NCBI GenBank assembly: GCA_910588845.1
Contig: CAJURU010000004.1
Location: forward strand, 1 to 64,000
Length of the DNA: 64,000 nt
From: an uncultured Lachnospiraceae bacterium
Lineage (GTDB): Bacteria > Bacillota > Clostridia > Lachnospirales > Lachnospiraceae
Direction of reading: 5' to 3'
In this document: positions 40,401 through 47,229 of the stretch, in pieces
Layout of the letters: every line of letters begins with the position of its first letter
How positions within the stretch are numbered: position 1 is the first letter of the stretch
Program-made: the position numbers and the translations under genes
The notes under the pieces: generated by a model
What the model saw: only the letters and a program-made list of their open reading frames with translations
Told to the model about the DNA's origin: nothing
The model's database searches: none

Positions 40401-41573
40401 GGAAGTGAAGTAAAACCGGTGCCGGAAGTGTACTTTGCGGGCAAGAAATTGACAGAGGGTGAGGAATACACTTTGTCCTATGCAGATAACATTGCACAGG
40501 GAACAGCTACGATTACCATTACCGGAATGGGCGAGTGGTATACCGGAGAGAAGCTGGTGACGTTCGAGATAGCCAGAGATTTCTCTAACGAAACACTGAT
40601 TAAAGGTTTAGCTTCCGCATACACTTATACAGGCAAACCAATTACACCGTCCGTCCTTGTGGAGGATCATGGAAGAATTCTCTCAAAGGGAGTGGACTAC
40701 AACGTAAGCTACAGCAGTAACACGAATGTAGGTTCGGCGACGGTTACCGTAACCGGAATTGGTAAATATAATGGCAAAATGACAACTAATTTCAAGATTA
40801 CGCCTCAGAATTTAGGAAGGGCGACCGTAACAAAAATTGCTGATCAGACATACAACGGTAAGAAGTTGCAGCCTACGGTCAGTGTCAGCAGCGGCGGCAT
40901 TGCTTTAAAGAGCGGAACGGATTACACCGTGTCCCATGTGGACAATAAGAATCCCGGCAAGGGCAGTGTAATCATCAAGGGAAAAGGTAACTTTACAGGA
41001 ACAAAGACCATAAACTATAACATTGTGGTACCCAAAGTGACAGGCGTGAAAGTCTCAGGATATACGACTTCCAGCATCACATTTTCCTGGAAACGGAATA
41101 AAGTAGTCACTGGCTACGAGATTTACAATTCCAAGAATAAGCGCGTGGCTTTCGTGAGGAAAAACAGTACCTTAAAGGCGACGGTTTCCAAACTGAAAGT
41201 GGGAACTTCGGCAAAATTCCGCGTGAGGGCATTCGTAAGACAGGGTCAGTATTATTACAGCAATTTCGTAAACATTACGGCGAGCACGGCGCCTAAGGCT
41301 ACGAGCATAACCAGTATTTCTTCTAAAAAGCCCAAACAGGTTGCGCTCAAGTGGAAGAAGATTTCCAAAGCCACGAATTATCAAGTATACCGGAGCACCA
41401 GTAAGAAAGGCAAGTACACAAAGATTGCCACAACCAGCAAGACTTCTTACACCGATAAGAAGGCAACCAAGGGCAAGACATATTATTACAAAATTCGCGT
41501 GTGCAAGAAAGTTGGTTCAAAGACGTACAACAGTAAATACTCGTCAGTAAAATCCGTCGCTGCCAAGAAATAG
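34455..41573 (+). CDS. Giant secreted repeat protein with Ig-like repeats and C-terminal FnIII domains
   Basis: 2372 residues. A signal peptide (about 1-33, ending TVHAAD) precedes about 24 tandem Ig-like units. Each has a DYxxxYxNNxxxGxAxVxIxGxGNYxG core and a YTGxxVxPxV opening, the pattern often called MBG or YDG-like in clostridial surface proteins. One unit (about residues 1900-1925) has an Asp-rich insertion (DGDTDTDNDG) that could bind calcium. The last 190 residues form two fibronectin type III-like domains (VTGVKVSGYTTSSITFSW; YQVYRSTSKKGKYTKI). No sorting signal or membrane anchor is visible. Probably an adhesin, a matrix protein or a very long stalk. The class B sortase follows by 29 bases. 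Confidence 0.9.
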   Translation: MYRDLTKRILALALSVCMIAGMVDLSGLTVHAADADNLISGGSEITVDRSSPIEYDGSAKTPSVTVVDLENGVTLTQGTDYRLEYDNNVNAGSAGVTVINLQNESDRKRTTFPIAQRDINSGTFPSGDDLAQEISNENMTVTPPVDVTDSGNKDHQNLVGAMSSTSVADVDYTYAFSNNRGPGTATVRITGRNNYTGTKSIDFTISLLDGKKLTFDVDRGSGDRGKVYTGTDIEPKVSNVKYDGVALTQDDYTVRYANNCYAGDQAEVWIEGKGSRFGGLRSETQYFKITKSLGASYAANLNIWAEDIDPQSYKGGTAVELDGAADIKLHDPDYKGKTLEFGKDFEISSYANNINEGTATVTLHGIGCYTGFLDLQYEIIATRLSASMVDTTGATYVYDGTDQFDRVRAAVVVSNGDIVYEEGVDYTISRVSGDAGTSAGQHKIAVTPISTGMLTGNTVEATYTVEQKELSDSRTISIVVVNYTDKEYNGQPKKPEVEIRYKPQGAAEQVLKAGQDYDAALSYNNNTNATTDTSKATVWAVGKGNYKGSTAKCEFDIEPIKLTAQNTTITGFTDGQEFAYTGSAIEPNVNVVHSTRGTLRKGTDYTVTYENNTDVGGAGAAEVKIVGTGNYEGEFQKRFTIIQRDLNDSVVSVQVPASVQYTGEQLTPAVTVKHGAKTLTLDTDYTLEYGPNIEKGSGSVKIIGIGNYKGEVNKTFAITARSITSGTLSIRDINHDPVYDFTTGTANDHYYPYTGAQVTFTLEVNYTNAEAGMQDIALEPGVDYDLEFKPGATAIGTAQATIRAKGNYTGSKPVNFTVKGNLADYGNPSAFTSVMIPEQIYTSNPIVPGNAVVTFAGKTLTSKDYDVVCENGDNTDAGIATAKIVGKGDYYGTAEPVAFNIRKFNLSKDDLQANNYVINNVEASYDFCETTVGIQPIPQITHNGNALTQDLHYYVEYGDNNKIGKGSLTIKGDDVNYEGEHRIEFDITPYDLGKGEAAGNVVVQGIEDVILDAVIAGNDVNAEMLENAVIMSGLRVEYTAKGLDGSVVGNRQLEFGTEYTISYKDNTKIGEATITINGTGNFGGTITKTFRIRGDLSSDRTEMTVADCDYSPTGNTPEPTVTYTYDNGVKETLTAGVDYAVTYENNTDATAKSGSKARVIISPVMSEDGSTIVGNYAQSGDAKSQEFEIRQRDLTYAIETEGQEKDPALNVTGLIEEGYEYTGLDIIPELVIACNELNLGVGTDYTISAANNKNVFTFAEGAGGERGERLMPTVMVSAVQDPDGNYTGNYKGGFQMEFKINPREISAETVMTALRIKGETYDDSRVPEVDFTGEAITFPLDPADPTNTKNDLEVTWSKMGQNTSLVEGQDYNVTYEDNVRIGEAKIAISEVEFSNYKGTYERIFKIMASIEIVDEENPPLRYMTLDYDHNVPFGIVDVYPDMVFEDVSGGEDEEPYILEKDKDFEIVTAANQGTALEVSRNNRNVASETAAEEERPMVVIRGIGCYRGIIKRYYNIIPKNLTTDEGDITITFDGALNSEDYENAFIYTGSAIEPAVKVYNHGQLMEPGVDYTVAGYVNNTAISTESRKASVIIRAVDGGNYLGQKTFEFNIIRRPIEGMQAELVGDNPVYNRKARTPEIKVFFMNGTEEVVLTKNDYDVAYENNINAATQYAGDDAPVAIITGKNAYGGTLRKKFTIEPEPLDESNDDFDITAAAAPYTGTEATTTVTVKAKDGTLLEEETDYLISGYRDNVSAGTGYVTIRGNGNYTGTRDVPFSIIPPDVSEDFRVEDIPEQTFTGKPIEPQVSVSLSVGEGEEEVKIPLTESDYVVEYENNTNAGTATAIIKGAGNFAGEKRVEFKILPKNIGNEEGMDAEMTLADIEDQLYTGKGVTPDVDLRFRSPASTQADGEDEDIDGDTDTDNDGRLALGKDYTLNYLTNVAVGTASVTIVGIGNFTGNIQTTFRILGPMNLAEVSKIPAQPYTGSEVKPVPEVYFAGKKLTEGEEYTLSYADNIAQGTATITITGMGEWYTGEKLVTFEIARDFSNETLIKGLASAYTYTGKPITPSVLVEDHGRILSKGVDYNVSYSSNTNVGSATVTVTGIGKYNGKMTTNFKITPQNLGRATVTKIADQTYNGKKLQPTVSVSSGGIALKSGTDYTVSHVDNKNPGKGSVIIKGKGNFTGTKTINYNIVVPKVTGVKVSGYTTSSITFSWKRNKVVTGYEIYNSKNKRVAFVRKNSTLKATVSKLKVGTSAKFRVRAFVRQGQYYYSNFVNITASTAPKATSITSISSKKPKQVALKWKKISKATNYQVYRSTSKKGKYTKIATTSKTSYTDKKATKGKTYYYKIRVCKKVGSKTYNSKYSSVKSVAAKK

Positions 41574-41602
41574 CGGCGGATGGAAAGGAAGTTGATATCA
41601 AT

Positions 41603-42760
41603 ATGGATAAAATCTACTGTATTGGAAAGTTTCAGTTTGATTCCAAAGAGAAGTATCAGGAAGCGCTGGACGATATTGAAAAGATTAAGTATATTACCAA
41701 AAAAATGGATATCAATGAACCGGGCGTGGCACAGAGGCTATACACCTTGGTCCGGGAGGGGAAGATTGCATTCCGCAGCGTAATCGGAGACGATTACCTG
41801 CTCTACCTCTCGGACATGGTAGTAGAAGATTACCGTGCAATGTCCCGGACTTCCTTCACGAGTAAAATTATAAGCAGGCTGCGCCAGGTATCGCCCCGAC
41901 AGGTGATCGGGGTTATCTGCATGGCTGGCGCAGTAGTCTGCTTCCTGGTCTTTTTGGGCAGTGAATACAGCGACCGTCAAAAAACCAGGGAATTAGAGAA
42001 AATGAAAAGCGAGCAGGAAATTTCCGCGGCATCCGACTGGTTGTCCGCCAAGTTCCTTAACGTACTGGGGGCGGACGAGGAAGAGGATAAAAAGGAGGAA
42101 GTTGTGGTGGCAGAGACGGAGACTGTGGACAATGAAGTCTACGCTGCCGAGCCGATACAGGAAATCGGGCCGCAGATTTTGCCGGAGTATCAGGCGTTGT
42201 TCGAGAAGAATTCCGACCTTGCCGGCTGGCTGACCGTGGAGGGAGCCGGAATTGATTATCCGGTGATGCAGGCAGTGGCGGAGAGCAGTGATTTCTATCT
42301 GAATCACGATTTTGACGGAAAAGAAGATATCAATGGTTCCCTTTTCCTTGATTCCAGAAATAATCTGGAAAAGCCCAATGACAATATGATAATTTATGGG
42401 CACAATATGAAGTCAGGCATGATGTTTGGCGGGCTTAAACAATATTTAGAACCATCGTTTTGGAGAGAACATAAAAAAGTTACGTTTAATACGATCTATG
42501 ATAAGGCGGAGTATGAGATTGTAGCCGTATGCCTGTCAAAAGTAGATGAGAATGGCAACGGCCAGTTTAAATATTATAATTTCATAGACGCAGGGAATAA
42601 GAAAACATTCAAACGGTTTGTAAAGAATGTTGAGGAATCGAACATAATGGACGAGAAGATAGAGCTCTCGTATGGAGATAAATTATTAACGCTTTCTACT
42701 TGTAATAATTATACAGAAGATGGAAGACTGTTTTTAGTAGCAAAGAAATGTGAGAAGTAA
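41603..42760 (+). CDS. srtB: Class B sortase with N-terminal cytoplasmic domain
   Basis: 385 residues. A soluble N-terminal domain of about 100 residues (MDKIYCIGKFQFDSKEKYQE and onward) precedes a single helix (101-119, VIGVICMAGAVVCFLVFLG), then a linker and a sortase domain. Catalytic residues are His in IIYGHNMKSGMMF, Cys in LLTLSTCNN and Arg in DGRLFLV, the class B pattern. It joins a C-terminal sorting motif to peptidoglycan. Its likely substrate is the next gene product with TPKTG. The cytoplasmic domain is unusual for a sortase; its role is unknown. Confidence 0.9.
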   Translation: MDKIYCIGKFQFDSKEKYQEALDDIEKIKYITKKMDINEPGVAQRLYTLVREGKIAFRSVIGDDYLLYLSDMVVEDYRAMSRTSFTSKIISRLRQVSPRQVIGVICMAGAVVCFLVFLGSEYSDRQKTRELEKMKSEQEISAASDWLSAKFLNVLGADEEEDKKEEVVVAETETVDNEVYAAEPIQEIGPQILPEYQALFEKNSDLAGWLTVEGAGIDYPVMQAVAESSDFYLNHDFDGKEDINGSLFLDSRNNLEKPNDNMIIYGHNMKSGMMFGGLKQYLEPSFWREHKKVTFNTIYDKAEYEIVAVCLSKVDENGNGQFKYYNFIDAGNKKTFKRFVKNVEESNIMDEKIELSYGDKLLTLSTCNNYTEDGRLFLVAKKCEK

Positions 42761-42790
42761 TAGGGAAGGCAATGCAAGGAGGACAAGAAG

Positions 42791-44323
42791 ATGAAAAAAT
42801 TATTTAGCAAGTGTTTCAATGCAGTACTGGTTGTGGCACTCGCCCTGACTTTGTGTCCGGCGCTGGAGACAATGGCTGAGGAGGAAGTAAGCGAGTTTGT
42901 CATGGATGGAACAATGATTACCGGCTATAATGGGGCGGGCGGAGATATTACCTTGCCTGGGGATGCGACGGCGGTTGCTGATTATGCATTTGCCGGTAAT
43001 GGCAGTATCACAAGCGTGGTGATTCCAGCCAATATTACCAGTGTGGGCTCTTACAGCTTTTCCGGCTGCGGCGCCCTTGGAAGCGTTGTGTTTGGCGGAA
43101 GTGTCAGTCTTGGAAGCGGCGTATTTTATGGCTGTGGTTCATTGGGATATGCAGAACTTCCCGGCGGTATATCATCCATTCCAGAAGAGATGTTTGACGG
43201 CTGCGGGAGCCTTGGTTCCGTGGCAATTCCCGATGGCGTAGGTTCTATTGGCGCAAGAGCATTTGCCGGCTGTGCAAGCCTCGGTTCCGTAACAATTCCT
43301 TCCAGCGTATCAGAGATTGGCAGCAGCGCTTTTAACGGTTGTGTAAGCTTGTCGTCTATCGTCATTCCTGATTCCGTGACGTCCATGGGAAGCGGCGTAC
43401 TGTCGGATTGCAGCGGCCTTGGTTCCGTAAGCCTTTCCGGCGGGATGGGAAGTATCCCGGATTTAACATTGTTTGGATGCAGTGGATTAGGTGAGGTCAG
43501 CATTCCTGGTTCAGTAGGAAGTATTGGTTCGCAGGCATTTGGCAATTGTTCCGGTCTTTCGAGTATCTCCATTCCAGCGGGAACTTCTTCTATAGATTTT
43601 AGTGCGTTTGACGGATGCAGTAACTTAATAGAAGTTAAGGTGGAGAGTGGAAACGGGAGCTATAGTTCTTATGACGGTGCGGTCTATAACAGCGGCCTGT
43701 CTCAGATTTTGTACTGCCCAATGGGCAAGTCCAGCCTAAAACTTCCTGATGGAATGACAACGATCGCTTCCTCTGCATTTGCCAATTGTCCTTACGTATA
43801 TAATTTGGAGATTCCGGATTCTGTGACTACAATTGAAGCTGATGCATTTTCAGGAAGCGGAATTGGCACCGTAGATATTCCTAAGAGCGTTACGTCGATT
43901 GGCACGCAGTCGTCCTGGAGCCCTGATGTAATTTATGGTTACAAAGGGAGCGAAGCAGAGCGCTTTGCAGATGCGAACGGATATATCTTTGAAGCCAAAG
44001 ATGGCGGCGAGGATGAAGAACCTGGCGGAAATGGCGGTGGTACGAAACCGAAAGATGAAGAACCTGGTGGTAATGGCGGTGGTACGACTGGAACAACTGG
44101 AACAACCGGAACAACCGGCACGACGACCAGGAGTACAGGCGGTACGACGGTTTCCAGGGCTGTGGGAAGTTCTGCCTCCCGTAACATGGGAACCGCACAG
44201 GTCCAGAGCGGCACACCGAAGACGGGGATTGAATTTGATGCGAGATATGTGCTCTGCGCGGGATTATTCCTCGCAGGAGTATGTCTGGTGATTACGAAGA
44301 AGAAAAAGGGTATTCGCGCATAA
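42791..44323 (+). CDS. BspA-type leucine-rich-repeat surface protein with TPKTG sorting signal
   Basis: 510 residues. A signal peptide (about 1-29) is followed by BspA-like LRR units of about 23 residues (for example SVAIPDGVGSIGARAFAGCA), about a dozen in residues 60-385. A Gly/Thr/Pro-rich wall-spanning linker follows (GGNGGGT repeats, then TTGTTGTTGTT). It ends TPKTG (475-479), a hydrophobic stretch and KKKKGIRA, a standard sorting signal with T in the first position. Clostridial class B sortases can use (S/P)PxTG, so the adjacent SrtB is the probable partner. BspA proteins often bind host or other bacterial surfaces. Confidence 0.92.
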   Translation: MKKLFSKCFNAVLVVALALTLCPALETMAEEEVSEFVMDGTMITGYNGAGGDITLPGDATAVADYAFAGNGSITSVVIPANITSVGSYSFSGCGALGSVVFGGSVSLGSGVFYGCGSLGYAELPGGISSIPEEMFDGCGSLGSVAIPDGVGSIGARAFAGCASLGSVTIPSSVSEIGSSAFNGCVSLSSIVIPDSVTSMGSGVLSDCSGLGSVSLSGGMGSIPDLTLFGCSGLGEVSIPGSVGSIGSQAFGNCSGLSSISIPAGTSSIDFSAFDGCSNLIEVKVESGNGSYSSYDGAVYNSGLSQILYCPMGKSSLKLPDGMTTIASSAFANCPYVYNLEIPDSVTTIEADAFSGSGIGTVDIPKSVTSIGTQSSWSPDVIYGYKGSEAERFADANGYIFEAKDGGEDEEPGGNGGGTKPKDEEPGGNGGGTTGTTGTTGTTGTTTRSTGGTTVSRAVGSSASRNMGTAQVQSGTPKTGIEFDARYVLCAGLFLAGVCLVITKKKKGIRA

Positions 44324-44337
44324 TAGATAAGATTGGA

Positions 44338-44370
44338 AAGAGCTGTGCAGAGGCACGGCTCTTTTTCAAT
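44338..44370 (+). terminator. Terminator after the LRR gene
   Basis: AAGAGCTGTGC and GCACGGCTCTT arms (11 bp, one G-U) with loop AGAG, followed by TTTTT. It isolates the surface locus from the flagellar cluster. Confidence 0.85.
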
Positions 44371-44391
44371 TGTGAACTTTCGCCAAACTTC

Positions 44392-44418
44392 TAAAGTTTC
44401 CATTGAAACAACCGATAA
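44392..44418 (+). promoter_or_regulatory. Sigma-28 promoter of flgM
   Basis: TAAA (44392-44395), 15 bases, ACCGATAA (44411-44418): a close fit to the sigma-28/SigD consensus TAAA-N15-GCCGATAW. It lies 62 bases upstream of flgM. Confidence 0.85.
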
Positions 44419-44480
44419 ATAAATTAGATAAAGCACAAAATATAAGAGAAATAATTCTAATATAGAAGGGAGAGATCCGA

Positions 44481-44756
44481 ATGCGTATAGAAGCATATAA
44501 TCAGGTTACTCAAATTTACAGCAGCAGCAGGGCAACCAAAGCGAAAGGTGCGGACGGCGTGAAGAAGCGGGATGAAGTGCAGATTTCCCGTGCAGGACGC
44601 GATTACCAGGTAGCGAAGCAGGCAGTAGCGGATGCGCCCGATATCAGGGAAGACAGAGTAATCCAGGTGAGGAACCGTATGGCATCCGGTAATTATAAGG
44701 TGGATAACGGAGACTTTGCAGCGAAACTACTTGAAAAATACGAAGCATACTGCTAG
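44481..44756 (+). CDS. flgM: Anti-sigma-28 factor
   Basis: 91 residues. FlgM holds sigma-28 inactive until the hook-basal body is complete. The C-terminal half DEVQISRAGRDYQVAKQAV and RVIQVRNRMASGNYKVD (about residues 30-80) matches the FlgM domain, with the unstructured N-terminus expected. It starts the late flagellar cluster behind its own sigma-28 promoter, giving a feedback loop. Confidence 0.9.
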   Translation: MRIEAYNQVTQIYSSSRATKAKGADGVKKRDEVQISRAGRDYQVAKQAVADAPDIREDRVIQVRNRMASGNYKVDNGDFAAKLLEKYEAYC

Positions 44757-44771
44757 AAATGAGGTTTTTGC

Positions 44772-45284
44772 GTGGCGAGCTTAATGGAAGATTTTATGAG
44801 TATATTGGAAGAAGAGAATGGGGGATATCAACGTCTGACGGAACTGTCGCAGAAGAAAACGCAGATAATCATAGACGGTGATATTCCTGCTCTTGAGGCG
44901 ATTACAGATCAGGAACAGGAAATTACCAGCCGTCTGAAGAATTTGGAAAATAAAAGAAATGAAGTTGTAAATGACATGTCTATCGTACTTAGTAAACCGG
45001 CAGAGGATTTAACGGTTACTAATATGATAGCATTTTTAAATAAACAGCCGCAGGAACAGAGCAAGCTTATTGACCTGCGCGACAGGCTGAGGGAGACATT
45101 GGAGAAGATGGCGGAGGTCAATTCTCAGAATGAAACGCTCTTACAGCACGCCATGGAGATGGCGGAATTTGATTTGACATTGTTCCGCAGCATGAGGCAG
45201 GCGCCAACGACTGCGAATTATGATAGCCGGGCGAATAATACCGGCGATTTGTTGGGGAACAGCGGCTTTGACGCCAAACAGTAG
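44772..45284 (+). CDS. flgN: FlgN-like flagellar export chaperone
   Basis: 170 residues, mainly predicted helical coiled coil (DFMSILEEENGGYQRLTELS, KNLENKRNEVVNDM and so on). FlgN chaperones hook-associated proteins FlgK and FlgL to the export gate, and the next genes are exactly these. GTG 44772 is seven bases after GAGG; ATG 44784 is an alternative. Identity as FlgN rests on position and helical character more than on specific motifs. Confidence 0.8.
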   Translation: MASLMEDFMSILEEENGGYQRLTELSQKKTQIIIDGDIPALEAITDQEQEITSRLKNLENKRNEVVNDMSIVLSKPAEDLTVTNMIAFLNKQPQEQSKLIDLRDRLRETLEKMAEVNSQNETLLQHAMEMAEFDLTLFRSMRQAPTTANYDSRANNTGDLLGNSGFDAKQ

Positions 45285-45320
45285 AGAGAATCAGCGATGA
45301 TATCTCTTGACACTCGGCAG

Positions 45321-45371
45321 TAAGTAGAGAAAGGAATCTCTTAGCACCCGGTAGAGAGAGAAGGGAATCTC
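45321..45371 (+). promoter_or_regulatory. Candidate CsrA-binding hairpins ahead of flgK
   Basis: Two hairpins with GGA in six-base loops: AGAGA-AAGGAA-TCTCT (45326-45341) and GAGA-AGGGAA-TCTC (45358-45371). They lie in a short imperfect tandem duplication. CsrA prefers ANGGA in hairpin loops. The flgK start is about 75 bases downstream. Confidence 0.45.
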
Positions 45372-45443
45372 CTGTGTACATAGTTTGATCTGAATGTCTA
45401 TAGATCCGTACACTGGTAACCGGTAATAAAGGAGAATAGTAAT

Positions 45444-47144
45444 ATGGCAAATGGAATGGGAAGCCTTTATATCGGGGCGTCCGGCTTACAGAACAGTCAG
45501 AATGCATTGAACACAACGGCTAATAACCTGGCCAATGTGGAGACAAAAGGTTATGTCAGGCAGCAAGTACTGTTTGAGGACAGGGATTATGTAACGTTTG
45601 ACAGAAAGGCGGCAATCAGCGACCAGCAGGCAGGGCTTGGCGTGAACATTGCAGATGTGGTACATACGAGGAATGCCTTTCTGGATCAGTATTACCGTAC
45701 GGAGAACGGGAGGCAGAATTTCTACGAGGCATGCGCGGAAGCTTCAAGGGAAGTGGAGAATCAGTTTCAGGAGTTAGAAGGGGAACAATTTCAGACTGCG
45801 CTTCAGGAGTTCTGGGAATCTTTTGCAGAATTTTCCAAGGCGCCGGAAGAGGGAATTTACCAGACGCTGGTTATTCAGAAAGCGACATTGTTTTTAGACA
45901 GGGCGCAGAAGGTGCAGGAGAACCTGAAAGCCTATCAGAAGAATCTCAACTATAAGATTAATAAAAATATCGACAGAATTAATGAGATCGGCACCAAAAT
46001 CCGTGATTTGAACAAAGAGATTCTCAGGATTGAGTCCGGCGGCGTGGAGACGGCAATGACCTTGCGCGATGAGCGCGATAATTTGCTGGATGAATTGTCC
46101 GGGCTTGCAAAGGTTGACTTCAAGGAGCGTGCAGACGGAACCGTAAGGGTCAAGCTGGAGAACGTAGAGTTTGTAGATGAGATTCATGTTTATGAAGTAA
46201 AGGGATATACAGACCCGGTAACTGGGTTTGTAACTCCATATTGGCCGCAGTTGTCGGACACCGGCAGAGGCCGATACACCTATATGTTTGATTATAAGAG
46301 CGGGGATATTGCCGCAGAATTGAATACAGATATCGGAGCGCTCAAGGGGCTTATCGTTTCCAGGGGCGACAGTCCGGCGGATTACCGCGATATTACTGGT
46401 ATGGATCAGCAGAAATATGAGGACACTACCGGCATGTCGGTAGTTATGACCGCCCAGGCAGAGTTAGATCAGCTTATCCATGAAGTTGTGACCTCCATTA
46501 ATGATTTGTTCAGTCCGTTGACTACTGCGAGCTTTACGGCGGCAGACGGTACGGTATACCGCAATGTCAAGGTATGGGATGAAGAAAATGGTTCTGTGGG
46601 CGCGGACGGGCAAAAACCTGGACGCGAGCTTTTCACCAGGCGTGGATGCGACCGTTACAATAAAGTGACTGCCAACGACGGTACGGTATATTATGTATAT
46701 AATGAGGAAGATTTGAAAGATCCGGCCAAGATGTATACGACCGGCGGTATTACAATCAATGAAGATTTGTTACAGTTAGAAAATGCGCTTCCACACCTTA
46801 AGAAAAACGGTGAACCGGACAGGGCGATGGCTCAGGCGTTAGTAGCGTTGTGGGATCAGAAGAGACAGACGATCAATCCCAGCAATACAGACCCATGTAC
46901 ATTTAAGGAATATTATCGCAGGATGATTCAGGATATTGGAACGTCTGGCAACGTCTATGAAGGATTGTCAGCCGGACTTACCAAGGAGGTTGAGAGTATT
47001 GAGAACAGCCGCCAACAGGTAATCGGCGTTTCCTCAGACGAGGAGCTGCAGAATATGATTAAATACCAGAATGCATATAATGCGGCCAGCAGGTTTATCA
47101 ATGTGATTTCCGAGATGCTGGAACATATTGTAACCAGATTGTAG
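45444..47144 (+). CDS. flgK: Flagellar hook-associated protein 1 (FlgK), first copy
   Basis: 566 residues. The N-terminus MGSLYIGASGLQNSQNALNT with NNLANVETKGYVRQQV is the conserved D0/D1 of hook-associated protein 1, and the C-terminus YQNAYNAASRFINVISEMLE closes the D0. It forms the hook-filament junction. AAAGGAG precedes the ATG. A second FlgK-like gene follows directly. Central residues about 250-480 form the variable D2/D3 region. Confidence 0.92.
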   Translation: MANGMGSLYIGASGLQNSQNALNTTANNLANVETKGYVRQQVLFEDRDYVTFDRKAAISDQQAGLGVNIADVVHTRNAFLDQYYRTENGRQNFYEACAEASREVENQFQELEGEQFQTALQEFWESFAEFSKAPEEGIYQTLVIQKATLFLDRAQKVQENLKAYQKNLNYKINKNIDRINEIGTKIRDLNKEILRIESGGVETAMTLRDERDNLLDELSGLAKVDFKERADGTVRVKLENVEFVDEIHVYEVKGYTDPVTGFVTPYWPQLSDTGRGRYTYMFDYKSGDIAAELNTDIGALKGLIVSRGDSPADYRDITGMDQQKYEDTTGMSVVMTAQAELDQLIHEVVTSINDLFSPLTTASFTAADGTVYRNVKVWDEENGSVGADGQKPGRELFTRRGCDRYNKVTANDGTVYYVYNEEDLKDPAKMYTTGGITINEDLLQLENALPHLKKNGEPDRAMAQALVALWDQKRQTINPSNTDPCTFKEYYRRMIQDIGTSGNVYEGLSAGLTKEVESIENSRQQVIGVSSDEELQNMIKYQNAYNAASRFINVISEMLEHIVTRL

Positions 47145-47229
47145 AGGAATAAATATAAGATATTGCAGGACATCAAGAGCATAGCATGACCAGGCTGCAT
47201 GGCAGCGGGGACTTGGCAGGAGGTAAAAT

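Noticed and set aside
34455..41573. Repeated blocks as a CRISPR array or DNA satellite
   Set aside because: The periodicity is at protein level (Ig-like units) with divergent nucleotides and one continuous reading frame.
41520..41573. Cell-wall sorting signal at the end of the giant protein
   Set aside because: The C-terminus is lysine-rich but has no LPxTG-like motif or hydrophobic stretch.
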